This document shows, in pieces, positions 8,323-16,765 of a stretch of DNA of 64,000 bases. Positions within the stretch are counted from its first letter, which is position 1. The number at the start of each line of letters is the position of its first letter. Below the pieces are notes generated by a model. It searched no databases, was not told the DNA's origin, and was given only the letters and a program-made list of their open reading frames with translations. The stretch lies in the NCBI GenBank assembly GCA_963778385.1, contig CAVZUA010000026.1:186001-250000 (forward strand). Reading direction: 5' to 3'. Both the position numbers and the translations under genes were made by a program. The DNA comes from DATARH01 sp963778385. Lineage in GTDB: Bacteria; Pseudomonadota; Alphaproteobacteria; ATCC43930; CGMCC-115725.

Positions 8323-11300
8323 ATGAATGACATCGCGCTCGCCGGCAAGGCGACGGGCGGAGTGGTTTTGGAATCCGGGGGCCGTGGCGCTGAGCTGGCC
8401 GGCTCGACGGCGCTGATTGTGCTCGGCATGCACCGCAGCGGCACGTCCGCGCTGACCGGCATGCTGCACCGTCTCGGCGTGACGCTCGGCGAGCGTCTGA
8501 TGCCGGCGACGAACGACAATCCGCGCGGCTATTGGGAGCATGCCGATATCGTCAAGATGCACGAGCGGCTGATGGCGGCGCTCGGCTGGGGATGGGAGGA
8601 CACCCGGTCGCTGCCGCCGGGTTTCGAGACGAGCGAGGCCGGAGAGATCGCACGTGGCGAATTGACCGCGTTGCTGCACCGCGATTTCGCCGGCGTGGCG
8701 CTGTGGGGTGTGAAGGATCCGCGCCTTTGCCGGCTGATGCCGCTCTGGGCGCCGCTGCTGGCGGCCGAGAGGGTCGAGCCGCGCTATCTGCTGGCGGTCC
8801 GCCATCCGCTCGATGTGGCCGCCTCGCTGGCCACGCGCGACGGGATCGGCATCGCGCGTGGCCTCTTGTTGTGGCTCGGCCATCTGCTCGACGCCGAGCG
8901 GGCGACGCGCGGTACGAAGCGGGTCATCGTGCATTATGAGGATTTGGTCGGCGCCCGTGGCTGGCGCGCCGTCGCCGACCGGATCGCGGCGGAGCTGGGC
9001 ATCGCGTGGCCGTGCCGCGACGAGGCGGCGGTGGACGGCTTTCTTGCGCCCGAATTGCGCCGCCGGCGGGACAGCGATGTCGCGGGCGGGCTGCCGAGCT
9101 GGATCGCGGCGATTTACGATGCGTGCCGCGCCGGTGAGCTGCATCTCGACGGGGTGTGCGATACCGTCCGGCGCGAGTTCGCGGTCGCCAGTGAGCTGTT
9201 CGTGCCGGCGCTCGGCGAGGCGGTGCAGGCGCTGACGAATGCCCAAGCTCAGCGGCAAGCGCAGGAGCGCAGTCTCGCCGAGCTCGCGCAACGCCTGACG
9301 CGCGCCGAGCACGAAGCCAAGGAAGTCCGCGATAGGCTGCAGCGTTTCGTGACCGAAGCGGCGCTCGCCAAGCAGCAGAGCGTCGTCGCGCAGACCGTCG
9401 ACGGCCGCGTGCTGCCGCAGGCGCTCGGCGTCGAGGAGGCGTTTCCACGCTGGCTGGTGGCGCGGAACACCGCGGCGTTCGCCCACCCCGACTGGGTTGC
9501 CGAGCGGATACGGCAATGGCCGCTCATCCCCAAGCTCGCGCTCGGCATGATCCTGCCGGCGGGCGGCGAGGCGAACCTGGTGCTGACTTTGCGCTCGCTG
9601 GGCTCACAGATCGCCGGCGACTGGCTGCTCCATATCGTCGCCGAAGCACCGCCGCCGGTCGCGCTCGACGCCGAGCCGCGCATCGCCTGGCATGTCGCGG
9701 AGGGCGCGCCGGCCGCCGAACTGACCCGCGTGTTGGCGGCGTCGGCAGCCGATTTCGCGGCCTTGATCGATGCCGGCGACCAGCTCGCGCCGCACGCGCT
9801 GTTCGCGGTCGCCGACGCCTTCTTCCACCATCCGGAATGGCAGGCGCTCTATACCGATGAGGCGCGCATCGACCACCAGGGCGTGCTGACCAGCCCGCAT
9901 TTCAAGCCCGACTTCAATATCGACCTGATGCGCAGCCTGCCCTATGTCGGCGCGCTCGTCGCGGTGCGGCGCGAGCTGTTCGCCGCCATGGGCGGCTTCG
10001 ATCCGGCGTGGGACGGCACCGAGGAATTCGATCTGGCACTGCGCCTGGCGGAGCGCCTCGGCCCCGACGGCTTCGGCCATGTCGCCGACGCGCTGTACTA
10101 CCGGCTGGTCAATTCCGGCCGCTCGCGCCGTTCGGCGGAAGCGATCTGTGCCGACATGCCAAAGATCGTCCAGGCGCATCTCGACCGTCTCGGCATAGCG
10201 GCGATGGCTGAACAGGGCGTGCCGGCGCATACCTGCCGCGTGCGCTACCGGCATGGCGGGCCCGACCCGCTGGTTTCGATCATCGTACCGACCAAGAACC
10301 AGCTGGCGATGCTCAAGCGCTGTGTAGAGAGCGTGCTGGGCCAGACGGCGTACGAGAATTACGAACTGATCATCGTCGACAACGGCAGCGACGAGCCCGA
10401 TGCCCGCACCTATCTGCAGGCGATCGAGGACAAGTTCGCCGAGATCGGCAGCCGTATCCGAGTGCAGCGCCAGCCGGGGCCGTTCAATTTCTCCGCGCTC
10501 AACAACCGCGCGGTGCACGAATCGGCGCGGGGCGAATACATCTGTCTGTTGAACAATGATGCGGCGCCGCTCGACGCCGCCTGGCTCGGCGAGATGATGG
10601 AGCTGGCGCGGCGGCCCGAGGTCGGCGTCGTCGGCGCCAAGCTCACCTATCCCGACGGCCGCATCCAGCATGGCGGGGTCATCCTCGGCGTTGGCTACGG
10701 TGCGCCGGCGGATCACCCCTATAACGGCGAGCCGGGCAACGCGATCGGCTATTGGGGCCGGATGCTGGTGCCGCAGGACTTCTCCGCCGTGACCGCGGCG
10801 TGCTGCGTCACCCGCAAAACGGTGTGGGACGAACTGGGCGGGTTCGACGAAACGGACTTCGCGGTCTGCTACAACGACGTCGATTACTGCCTGCGTGCAC
10901 GCGAGGCGGGCTACCTCGTGGTATGGACGCCGTACGCGCGGCTGCTGCATGACACCAGCGTCTCGCAACGCGCCAATGTCGAGCAGAAGGCGGTCGAGGA
11001 GCGCAATGCTCGCTTCGCGCGCGAGAAGCTGGCGATGTTTCGCAAATGGATGCCGCGGATTGCCTACGACCCGGCCTACAACCGCAACCTGTCGTCGTTC
11101 GGCACCGGGTTCGCGGTCGAGGTCGAGGGCGCGCCGACCTGGGACCCGGATTTCCGGCCGCGCGAGCGGGTGCTGGTCTATTGCGCCGATCGCGAAGGCT
11201 GCGGCGAGTACCGCATCATCGCGCCGAGCCGGGCGCTCTCTAAATCCGGCCTGGTCCATACATTCGAGACGATGCGCCTGATGACGCCGCCGGAAGTGGC

Positions 11301-12135
11301 GCGCATCGCCCCCGACAGCATCGTCTTCCAGCGCCAGCTCGAACCGGGGCAGATCGAGGTCATTCAATGGGTCAAGGAAACCTCAAAGGCGCTGCGCGTT
11401 TTTGAGCTCGACGATCTGATCACCAACCTGCCGCCGAAAAGCGCCCACCGACCCAACATCGCCGCGGATATCGGCGAGCGGATCAAGCAGGCGCTCGTGT
11501 TGTGCGACCGGTTTGTCTGCAGCACCGAGCCGATGGCCAGCGCCTACGGAAAGCTCTGCGGCGAGACCATGGTGGTGCCGAACCGGCTGGAAAAGGCGCG
11601 CTGGCTTGGGCTCACCCCAGGGCGCCGCGACGGCAAGCCGCGAGTCGGCTGGGCGGGGGCGATCGGCCATATGGGCGATCTGGCCATTATCGCCCCGGTC
11701 GTCGAGGCGACGGCAAAGGACATCGACTGGGTGTTCCTCGGGATGTGTCCCGATGGGCTGAAGCGTCATGTCGCCGAGTTCCATCCCTGGATCGAGCTGC
11801 ATGATTACGCCGCGAAGCTCGCCTCGCTCGACCTCGACCTCGCTGTCGCGCCGCTCGAGTACCATCCATTCAACGAGGCGAAGAGCAATTTGCGGCTGCT
11901 CGAATACGGTGTGCTCGGCTATCCGGTGCTGTGCACCGACATCCTGCCGTACCAGGGCGGCCTGCCGGTGGTCCGCACGCGCAACAAGCCGCGCGATTGG
12001 AGCCGCGCGATCCGCGACCTCGTCTCCGACCGCGACGGGTTGCGACAGGCCGGCGACGCGCTGCGGCAGGCCGTGCTGCGCGACTGGATGCTCGAGGATC
12101 ACCTCGATGCGTGGAAACGCGCTTGGCTGCCATAG
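8323..12135 (+). CDS. Multidomain sulfotransferase / tandem glycosyltransferase
   Basis: This 1,270-residue cytosolic protein joins several carbohydrate-modifying modules. Residues about 28-220 form a sulfotransferase-like domain with the PAPS phosphosulfate-loop motif GMHRSGTSALTGML (35-48) and the 3'-phosphate motif RHPLDVAASLATR (from residue 160). Residues about 295-350 look coiled-coil. A degenerate GT2-like domain (about 400-620, with LIDAGDQLAPHALF) is followed by a full GT2 domain (about 648-890, starting PLVSIIVPTKNQ, with LNNDAA near 743). The last 320 residues resemble a GT4-type fold (EGCGEYRIIAPSRAL near 955). It sits between flgL and flagellin, so flagellin glycan synthesis is the favoured inference. 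Substrate and donor are unknown. Confidence 0.9.
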   Translation: MNDIALAGKATGGVVLESGGRGAELAGSTALIVLGMHRSGTSALTGMLHRLGVTLGERLMPATNDNPRGYWEHADIVKMHERLMAALGWGWEDTRSLPPGFETSEAGEIARGELTALLHRDFAGVALWGVKDPRLCRLMPLWAPLLAAERVEPRYLLAVRHPLDVAASLATRDGIGIARGLLLWLGHLLDAERATRGTKRVIVHYEDLVGARGWRAVADRIAAELGIAWPCRDEAAVDGFLAPELRRRRDSDVAGGLPSWIAAIYDACRAGELHLDGVCDTVRREFAVASELFVPALGEAVQALTNAQAQRQAQERSLAELAQRLTRAEHEAKEVRDRLQRFVTEAALAKQQSVVAQTVDGRVLPQALGVEEAFPRWLVARNTAAFAHPDWVAERIRQWPLIPKLALGMILPAGGEANLVLTLRSLGSQIAGDWLLHIVAEAPPPVALDAEPRIAWHVAEGAPAAELTRVLAASAADFAALIDAGDQLAPHALFAVADAFFHHPEWQALYTDEARIDHQGVLTSPHFKPDFNIDLMRSLPYVGALVAVRRELFAAMGGFDPAWDGTEEFDLALRLAERLGPDGFGHVADALYYRLVNSGRSRRSAEAICADMPKIVQAHLDRLGIAAMAEQGVPAHTCRVRYRHGGPDPLVSIIVPTKNQLAMLKRCVESVLGQTAYENYELIIVDNGSDEPDARTYLQAIEDKFAEIGSRIRVQRQPGPFNFSALNNRAVHESARGEYICLLNNDAAPLDAAWLGEMMELARRPEVGVVGAKLTYPDGRIQHGGVILGVGYGAPADHPYNGEPGNAIGYWGRMLVPQDFSAVTAACCVTRKTVWDELGGFDETDFAVCYNDVDYCLRAREAGYLVVWTPYARLLHDTSVSQRANVEQKAVEERNARFAREKLAMFRKWMPRIAYDPAYNRNLSSFGTGFAVEVEGAPTWDPDFRPRERVLVYCADREGCGEYRIIAPSRALSKSGLVHTFETMRLMTPPEVARIAPDSIVFQRQLEPGQIEVIQWVKETSKALRVFELDDLITNLPPKSAHRPNIAADIGERIKQALVLCDRFVCSTEPMASAYGKLCGETMVVPNRLEKARWLGLTPGRRDGKPRVGWAGAIGHMGDLAIIAPVVEATAKDIDWVFLGMCPDGLKRHVAEFHPWIELHDYAAKLASLDLDLAVAPLEYHPFNEAKSNLRLLEYGVLGYPVLCTDILPYQGGLPVVRTRNKPRDWSRAIRDLVSDRDGLRQAGDALRQAVLRDWMLEDHLDAWKRAWLP

Positions 12136-12195
12136 GCCGCCGCCGGCAGCAGCCTGGGGCGGCGCGTGCGGGCTGCCGGGCGCCGGCCATTTGCC

Positions 12196-12226
12196 TAAAA
12201 TTCGAGATAAAATCTTCGTCCGATAA
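12196..12226 (+). promoter_or_regulatory. Possible sigma-28-type flagellin promoter
   Basis: TCCGATAA at 12219-12226 matches seven of eight bases of the FliA (sigma-28) minus-10 consensus GCCGATAA. TAAA at 12196-12199 resembles the minus-35 element. The spacer is 19 bases rather than about 15, so the pair is imperfect. It would give a leader of about 160 bases before flagellin. A FlgM homologue is encoded downstream, so a FliA-dependent flagellin promoter is expected. Confidence 0.35.
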
Positions 12227-12392
12227 GCCTCAAAAGCGATCAACCGCTGCAACAAACGCCGAAAGCGTCCGTCTCCTTTTGGGTGAAAGGCCCGTTGCCG
12301 CCGCCAAACCATATCGGTTCGGTCGCCGGTCGCGCGGTCACCCCAATCCGCGCCGGGAGGCATCCCGGGTTGTCGGCAGTAGGAGGCAAACG

Positions 12393-13901
12393 ATGCTATC
12401 CGGCGTTATCAACACCAACGTCAACGCCCTTTACGCGTTGAATTCGTTGGCGAACACAACCAACACCACCAACACCCTCGAACAGCAGCTGTCGACCGGT
12501 CTGTCGATCAACAGCCCGGCGGACAACCCGGCCGGTTACATCGCGGCGCAGGGCTTCACCGCGCAGATCGGCGGCATCAACCAGGCGACGTCGAACGCCA
12601 ATCAGGCGATTTCGTTGGTGCAGACGGCCGACGGCGCGATCACCCAACAGGTCAACATCCTGCAGAACATCCTGTCGATCGCCTCGCAGGCCGCGAACGG
12701 CGGCGCGACGTCGTCGCAATTGGCCGCTCTGCAGCAGGTCGTCTCGCAGTTGGAAACGCAGGTCTCGACGATCTCGCAGCAGACCAATTTCAACGGCGTC
12801 AACTTGCTCGACGGCACTTTCCAGGGCGTGACCTTCCAGGTCGGCGCCGGCGCGGGCCAAACCATCGGCCTGTCGCTCGGCAGCACCGCCGCGAACCAGA
12901 TCGGCGCCTATCAGTCGAGCGCGAACACCGGCGCGGGCATCTACAAGACCAACGGCGTCGGCACTGGCGCGGTTGCCGATAACGCCGGTGCCTCGTACGT
13001 GATCGCCTCGGGCGGCGTGGGGCTCTACACCGCCGGTTCGGTCGGCGTTTCCGGTTCGGCCGGCAATGCCAGCTTTGCGGTGTCGGCCGCCAACGAATTG
13101 GCGCAGGGTGTCGCGCAGTCGATCAACGCGATCACCAGCAAGACCAATGTCACCGCCGTTGCCGATACCAGCGCCGCCCTTACGGTGACCGCCGGCTCGT
13201 TCTCGTTCACCCTGGGTAACGGCACCGGTTCGGCGCAGACTAACCCGACAACGATCACCGCGACGGTGACGAGCGTGTCGCAATCAGGTCTCGCGGGCCT
13301 TGTCAACGCGATCAACGAGAACACGGGAACCACCGGCGTCACGGCGACGGTCAACGCGGCAAACAAGCTGATCTTGACCAACGCGCAGGGCGACAACATC
13401 TCGATCGCCAACTTCTCGGGCACCGGGACGTTAGCGGCGGGCGGCACGACGACGACGACGATCGGCACCGGCGGCGGACAAGTCGCTAACGCGACCCTCC
13501 AAGGCCTGGTGACGTTGCAATCGAACCAGAGCTTCGCACTCGCAGCGGCGTCCTCGGATGTCGGCCTCAACATCTCCTCGGCGCTCTCGGCGGTATCGGC
13601 GGTCAATGTCAGCACCGTGGCGGGTGCGACTTCGGCCCTCAACGTCGTCCAGTACGCATTGCAGCAGCTCGAAAACGTCGGCGGTCAGCTCGGCGCGACG
13701 CAACAGCGGCTGCAAGCGACGGTCTCCAACCTGCAGACGACCAACACCAACCTCACGGCCGCGAAAGGCGTGGTGGAAGACGCCAACATCCCCGAAGTGT
13801 CGACCAAGCTGACGCAACAGCAAATCCTGCAGCAGGCCGGCATCTCGGCGCTGTCTAAGTCGAGCGAGCTGCAGCAAGCGTTCCTGAAGCTGCTGCAGTA
13901 G
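12393..13901 (+). CDS. fliC: Flagellin
   Basis: This is the filament subunit, 502 residues. The start is the ATG at 12393, with AGGAGG at 12381-12386 and a six-base spacer; the open frame further upstream is not part of it. The N-terminal D0/D1 region (VINTNVNALYALNSL, LEQQLSTGLSINSPADNPAG, QTNFNGVNLLDG) and the C-terminal region (ALQQLENVGGQLGATQQRLQ, ISALSKSSELQQAFLKLLQ) are conserved flagellin. The central 200 residues are a variable, Ser/Thr/Gly/Ala-rich surface domain suited to O-glycosylation. It lies 257 bases downstream of the large glycosyltransferase and is followed by a strong hairpin, so it is probably transcribed as a single gene. Confidence 0.96.
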   Translation: MLSGVINTNVNALYALNSLANTTNTTNTLEQQLSTGLSINSPADNPAGYIAAQGFTAQIGGINQATSNANQAISLVQTADGAITQQVNILQNILSIASQAANGGATSSQLAALQQVVSQLETQVSTISQQTNFNGVNLLDGTFQGVTFQVGAGAGQTIGLSLGSTAANQIGAYQSSANTGAGIYKTNGVGTGAVADNAGASYVIASGGVGLYTAGSVGVSGSAGNASFAVSAANELAQGVAQSINAITSKTNVTAVADTSAALTVTAGSFSFTLGNGTGSAQTNPTTITATVTSVSQSGLAGLVNAINENTGTTGVTATVNAANKLILTNAQGDNISIANFSGTGTLAAGGTTTTTIGTGGGQVANATLQGLVTLQSNQSFALAAASSDVGLNISSALSAVSAVNVSTVAGATSALNVVQYALQQLENVGGQLGATQQRLQATVSNLQTTNTNLTAAKGVVEDANIPEVSTKLTQQQILQQAGISALSKSSELQQAFLKLLQ

Positions 13902-13920
13902 CACCAAGCCCGAAGGTAAT

Positions 13921-13949
13921 CCCGTCCCCGCCGATTAGGCGGGGACGGG
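13921..13949 (+). terminator. Flagellin transcription terminator hairpin
   Basis: A perfect 12-base-pair, GC-rich stem (13921-13932 with 13938-13949) has a five-base loop GATTA. It begins 20 bases after the flagellin stop. The following T-run is weak (TTCTC), so it is either an intrinsic terminator or an mRNA-stabilising 3' hairpin. It would separate abundant flagellin mRNA from fliD. Confidence 0.8.
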
Positions 13950-13977
13950 TTCTCGGTACAGGAGTTGGACCTAGTTC

Positions 13978-15561
13978 ATGGCCGTCGTCACCAATCTCCT
14001 GACGTCCGACCAGATCACCTCGCTGATCCAGCAGGCGAGCGCGGCCAACCAATTGCCGGCCGCCACATTGCAGACCCAGGAAGTCCCGATGAAGGCGCAG
14101 ATTTCCGCGCTCGGGAAAGTCCAGAGTGCGTTGTCGGGTCTGCAATCGGCGCTTAGCGGTCTCGCCAGTGTCGAATTGCTGACGCAACGCACCGTATCCG
14201 CCACACCCAACAGCGTCGTTACCGCCACGGCCACCAACGATGCGCCGATCGGCACCTATTCGCTGACCGGCATTCATCTCGCCACGGCGGAGACGCTGGT
14301 GTCCTCCGGGTCGGCCAGCGCCAGCGCCAGTCTCGGCTCCGGGTCGATCTCGATCCAGATCGGCAACAGCACCGCCGTAACCGTCAACATTGCCAGCGGC
14401 TCGTCGAGCCTGTCGGGGATCGCCGCGGCGATCGACCAGGCCAATACCGGCGTCACCGCCTCCGTCTTGTTCGACGGCGCCGCCTATCGCCTCGTGCTCA
14501 CCGGCATCAGTCCCGGCGCGGCGAACGCCTTCACCGTCAGCGGCACGGGCGGGCTCGCCGGGCTGAGCTACAGCACGACCGTGTCGGGCGGGCTGGCGCT
14601 GACGCAGAGCGCCGGCAACGCCGGGTTCTCGCTGAACGGCATCACGATCACCAGCGGCTCCAATAAGATCAACGGGGTAATCCCTGGCGTCACCCTGGAC
14701 CTCTCCGGCGGCGGGTCGGCCACGGTGCAAGTGACCCAAAGCATCGGCGCGCTCGACGGCGCCGCGCAGGGGGTGGTCCAGGCGCTCAACCAGACGCTTG
14801 CCACGATCAACCAGCAAAGTGGGTTCTCCGCAGCGGGCGGCAGTGGCGCGCTACTCGGCGATATCGGGGTCGAGCAGCTGCGGCAAAGCCTGCTCAATTC
14901 GCTCACCGCGCAGCTCGGCGTCGGCGGCGCGGCCGGCGCGTCGTCGTTCAACTCGCTGAGCTCGGTCGGCTTCCAGATCACCAGCGGCGGCACGATCAGT
15001 CTCGACGATGCCGCGTTCCAAAGCGCCGCGCAGACCAATTACGCGGCGGTTGCCTCGCTGCTCGGGGCGCTCGGCGTCACCAACAACGCCAATATCGCGG
15101 TCGAAGGCATTGCCTCGGCCCCAGCCGGCACCTACGCGGTAAGCGTCACCAGCAACACAAACGGGGTCGTCGTCGGCACGATCAACGGCCTCGCGGCGAG
15201 CGGCACCGACGGCGTTCTGGTCATTACGGCGCCGGGCGCGCTGAAGGGACTGTCGCTGGAGATCCAACCGGGCGTCACCGGCAGCCTTGGCAACGTGACG
15301 GTCAGCCAGGGTCTGTTCGGCAGCCTGTCGAGCGTCGTCAACGCGGCGCTGGCCAGCGGCTCGGGCAGCGTGGTCGGCCACATCAGCAGCCTCAACACCT
15401 CGATCACCGCAATGAACAAGCAGATCGTCACGCTGCAACAACAGGCGACGCTGGAGACGCAGCTACTCACCAAGCAGTTCGCGGCGGCGCAAGCCACGCT
15501 CAATCAGCTGACCACGGTGAGCAGCTTTCTCACGGCGTATTTCAACCAAACTTCGGGCTGA
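13978..15561 (+). CDS. fliD: Flagellar filament cap protein FliD (HAP2)
   Basis: FliD caps the filament tip and folds incoming flagellin. The 527-residue protein has a FliD-like N-terminus (LLTSDQITSLIQQASAANQL, then a helical region with LGKVQSALSGLQSALSGLAS near 44-63). The middle is a Gly/Ser-rich region with DAPIGTYSLTGIHLATAETL-like strands. The C-terminal coiled coil (SSLNTSITAMNKQIVTLQQQ-like, then FAAAQATLNQLTTVSSFLTA) is typical, and the protein ends in a short tail with an aromatic Tyr-Phe pair. The ATG has AGGAG at 13960-13964. fliS starts 11 bases after its stop. Confidence 0.93.
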   Translation: MAVVTNLLTSDQITSLIQQASAANQLPAATLQTQEVPMKAQISALGKVQSALSGLQSALSGLASVELLTQRTVSATPNSVVTATATNDAPIGTYSLTGIHLATAETLVSSGSASASASLGSGSISIQIGNSTAVTVNIASGSSSLSGIAAAIDQANTGVTASVLFDGAAYRLVLTGISPGAANAFTVSGTGGLAGLSYSTTVSGGLALTQSAGNAGFSLNGITITSGSNKINGVIPGVTLDLSGGGSATVQVTQSIGALDGAAQGVVQALNQTLATINQQSGFSAAGGSGALLGDIGVEQLRQSLLNSLTAQLGVGGAAGASSFNSLSSVGFQITSGGTISLDDAAFQSAAQTNYAAVASLLGALGVTNNANIAVEGIASAPAGTYAVSVTSNTNGVVVGTINGLAASGTDGVLVITAPGALKGLSLEIQPGVTGSLGNVTVSQGLFGSLSSVVNAALASGSGSVVGHISSLNTSITAMNKQIVTLQQQATLETQLLTKQFAAAQATLNQLTTVSSFLTAYFNQTSG

Positions 15562-15572
15562 GGAGACTTGCC

Positions 15573-16013
15573 GTGATTGGCATGCGGCAAAGAGGCGGCG
15601 CGGCCGGTGCCTATCGCGCGATCGAAGGCATCGGCGCGGCGCCCGCGGATTTCATGAAGATGGCGCTCGACGCAACGCGCATCATGCTGCTGCGTGCCGA
15701 GGCGGCGATCGCCGCGAACGATCGTGCCGAGAAGGCGCAGGCGCTGGCCTCCGCCGGCAACGTCGTCGAATTTATGCTCGGCCTGTCCGGTTGCGAGCCG
15801 GGTGCGTTGAGCGAGTGCCTCACCAGCGTGTATCAATACGTCCTGGCCGCGATCCTCAAGGGCAATAGCGGGGACGACAGCGAAGCGGTGAGGGCGGCGC
15901 GGATCGCGCTCGACGAGCTTGCCGCGACATGGCGCACGATCTTCCCCGATACGATGGGCTGTGAGGAGGGCGGTCCCGATCCGGAGCTGAGCGGGAGACG
16001 CGACTATGCCTGA
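15573..16013 (+). CDS. fliS: Flagellin export chaperone FliS
   Basis: FliS binds the C-terminal helix of flagellin in the cytoplasm and prevents early polymerisation. The 146-residue, all-helical protein shows the FliS layout: an early AYRAIEG, a helix with PADFMKMALDATRIMLLRAE, an AxxNVVEFMLGLS helix, and the LTSVYQYVLAAIL helix that corresponds to the family lY-Y--L motif. The GTG start is preceded by AGGAG at 15561-15565, overlapping the fliD stop. The 3' end overlaps flgM by eight bases, implying coupling. The sequence is divergent, so the call also uses its position after fliD. Confidence 0.88.
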   Translation: MIGMRQRGGAAGAYRAIEGIGAAPADFMKMALDATRIMLLRAEAAIAANDRAEKAQALASAGNVVEFMLGLSGCEPGALSECLTSVYQYVLAAILKGNSGDDSEAVRAARIALDELAATWRTIFPDTMGCEEGGPDPELSGRRDYA

Positions 16014-16344
16014 TCCAATCCGTGGGGTGAGCACGCCCGATCCGGTCACACCGGCCGCCACCGCCACCGGCGCGACAGGAGCTGCTCCGACGACCGACAG
16101 CGCCGCGGCCGCCGCGGCGAGCACCGTCGCTCCCGCCGCGGACCAGGCCGATGTTGGCCAAACCGCGGCGCTGCTGCAGACGATCCTCGACGCGGCAAGC
16201 AACACACCGGGGATCGACCAGGCCAAGGTCAGTGAGTTGCAGCAGGCGATCGCGTCCGGCGCCTACCAGGTGAACCCGCAATCAATCGCCCAGAAAATCG
16301 TCGAGCTGGAAGCCCAGCTCGGCACTGCGGGGCAGCTTCAATGA
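16006..16344 (+). CDS. flgM: Negative regulator of flagellin synthesis FlgM (anti-sigma-28)
   Basis: The 112-residue protein has an unstructured Ala/Thr/Pro-rich N-terminal half, as expected for FlgM, which is exported through the flagellar apparatus. The C-terminal half has the FlgM sigma-binding pattern: AKVSELQQAIASGAYQVNPQ, then SIAQKIVELEAQL. In the family this half blocks sigma-28 until the hook is complete. It overlaps the 3' end of fliS, so it is co-expressed with late filament genes. No fliA is present in the window. The Ala-rich N-terminus makes homology weak outside the last 50 residues. Confidence 0.85.
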   Translation: MPDPIRGVSTPDPVTPAATATGATGAAPTTDSAAAAAASTVAPAADQADVGQTAALLQTILDAASNTPGIDQAKVSELQQAIASGAYQVNPQSIAQKIVELEAQLGTAGQLQ

Positions 16345-16361
16345 CGCTGTCGCCGCCTTTT

Positions 16362-16577
16362 TCAGGAAGCAAGCCGCAGCGCGGCGAAGATCGGATCGGC
16401 GGCGGCCGTCTCGGCCTCCCGCTTGATCCAGTCCTGGACTCGCGCGAGGCGCTCGGCGGCCTGATGGATGTCGTCGCGATCGGCGATGTCGACAAAGGCT
16501 TCGAGCAATTGTTCGAGGCATTCGGCGCGGCCAAAGACAGGTGCGGCACTGGCCGCTCTGCATTGCGGCGGGCGCAT
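16362..16577 (-). CDS. Small hypothetical helical protein
   Basis: This minus-strand frame lies in the 420-base gap between flgM and the HTH regulator and encodes about 71 residues from an ATG at 16577; a GTG at 16607 would add ten. Its last 50 residues (CLEQLLEAFVDIADRDDI, ERLARVQDWIKREAE) form convincing amphipathic helices. The overlapping plus-strand frame looks like translated noise by comparison. No clear ribosome-binding site and no recognised family were found. If real, it converges on flgM. Otherwise this stretch is untranslated. Confidence 0.4.
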   Translation of the reverse strand: MRPPQCRAASAAPVFGRAECLEQLLEAFVDIADRDDIHQAAERLARVQDWIKREAETAAADPIFAALRLAS

Positions 16578-16765
16578 CACCGGCCGCACTCTTTCGTTTC
16601 CCCGCACCCGAGCGCCTTCCCCTGCGGCTCGGCCCGAATCCGCCTCGCTTCCGCCGCCTAGCCTGGCGCGAAACCCAGCGAATCACATGCCCGAATCCGA
16701 TTCCCCCGCAAGCAGTAGCTTGACGATAACCGGGAAATTTTCAATGTTCTGGCATGGAGGGAGAG

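Noticed and set aside
9604..11367. 587-codon minus-strand frame opposite the glycosyltransferase
   Set aside because: Arg/His/Asp-rich antisense shadow with no family features.
11931..12392. Longer flagellin frame starting at 11931
   Set aside because: It would overlap the glycosyltransferase; the ATG at 12393 has an ideal ribosome-binding site and the conserved flagellin N-terminus.
16722..16729. GACGATAA upstream of the HTH regulator as a sigma-28 minus-10 box
   Set aside because: No TAAA-type minus-35 element at a workable distance.
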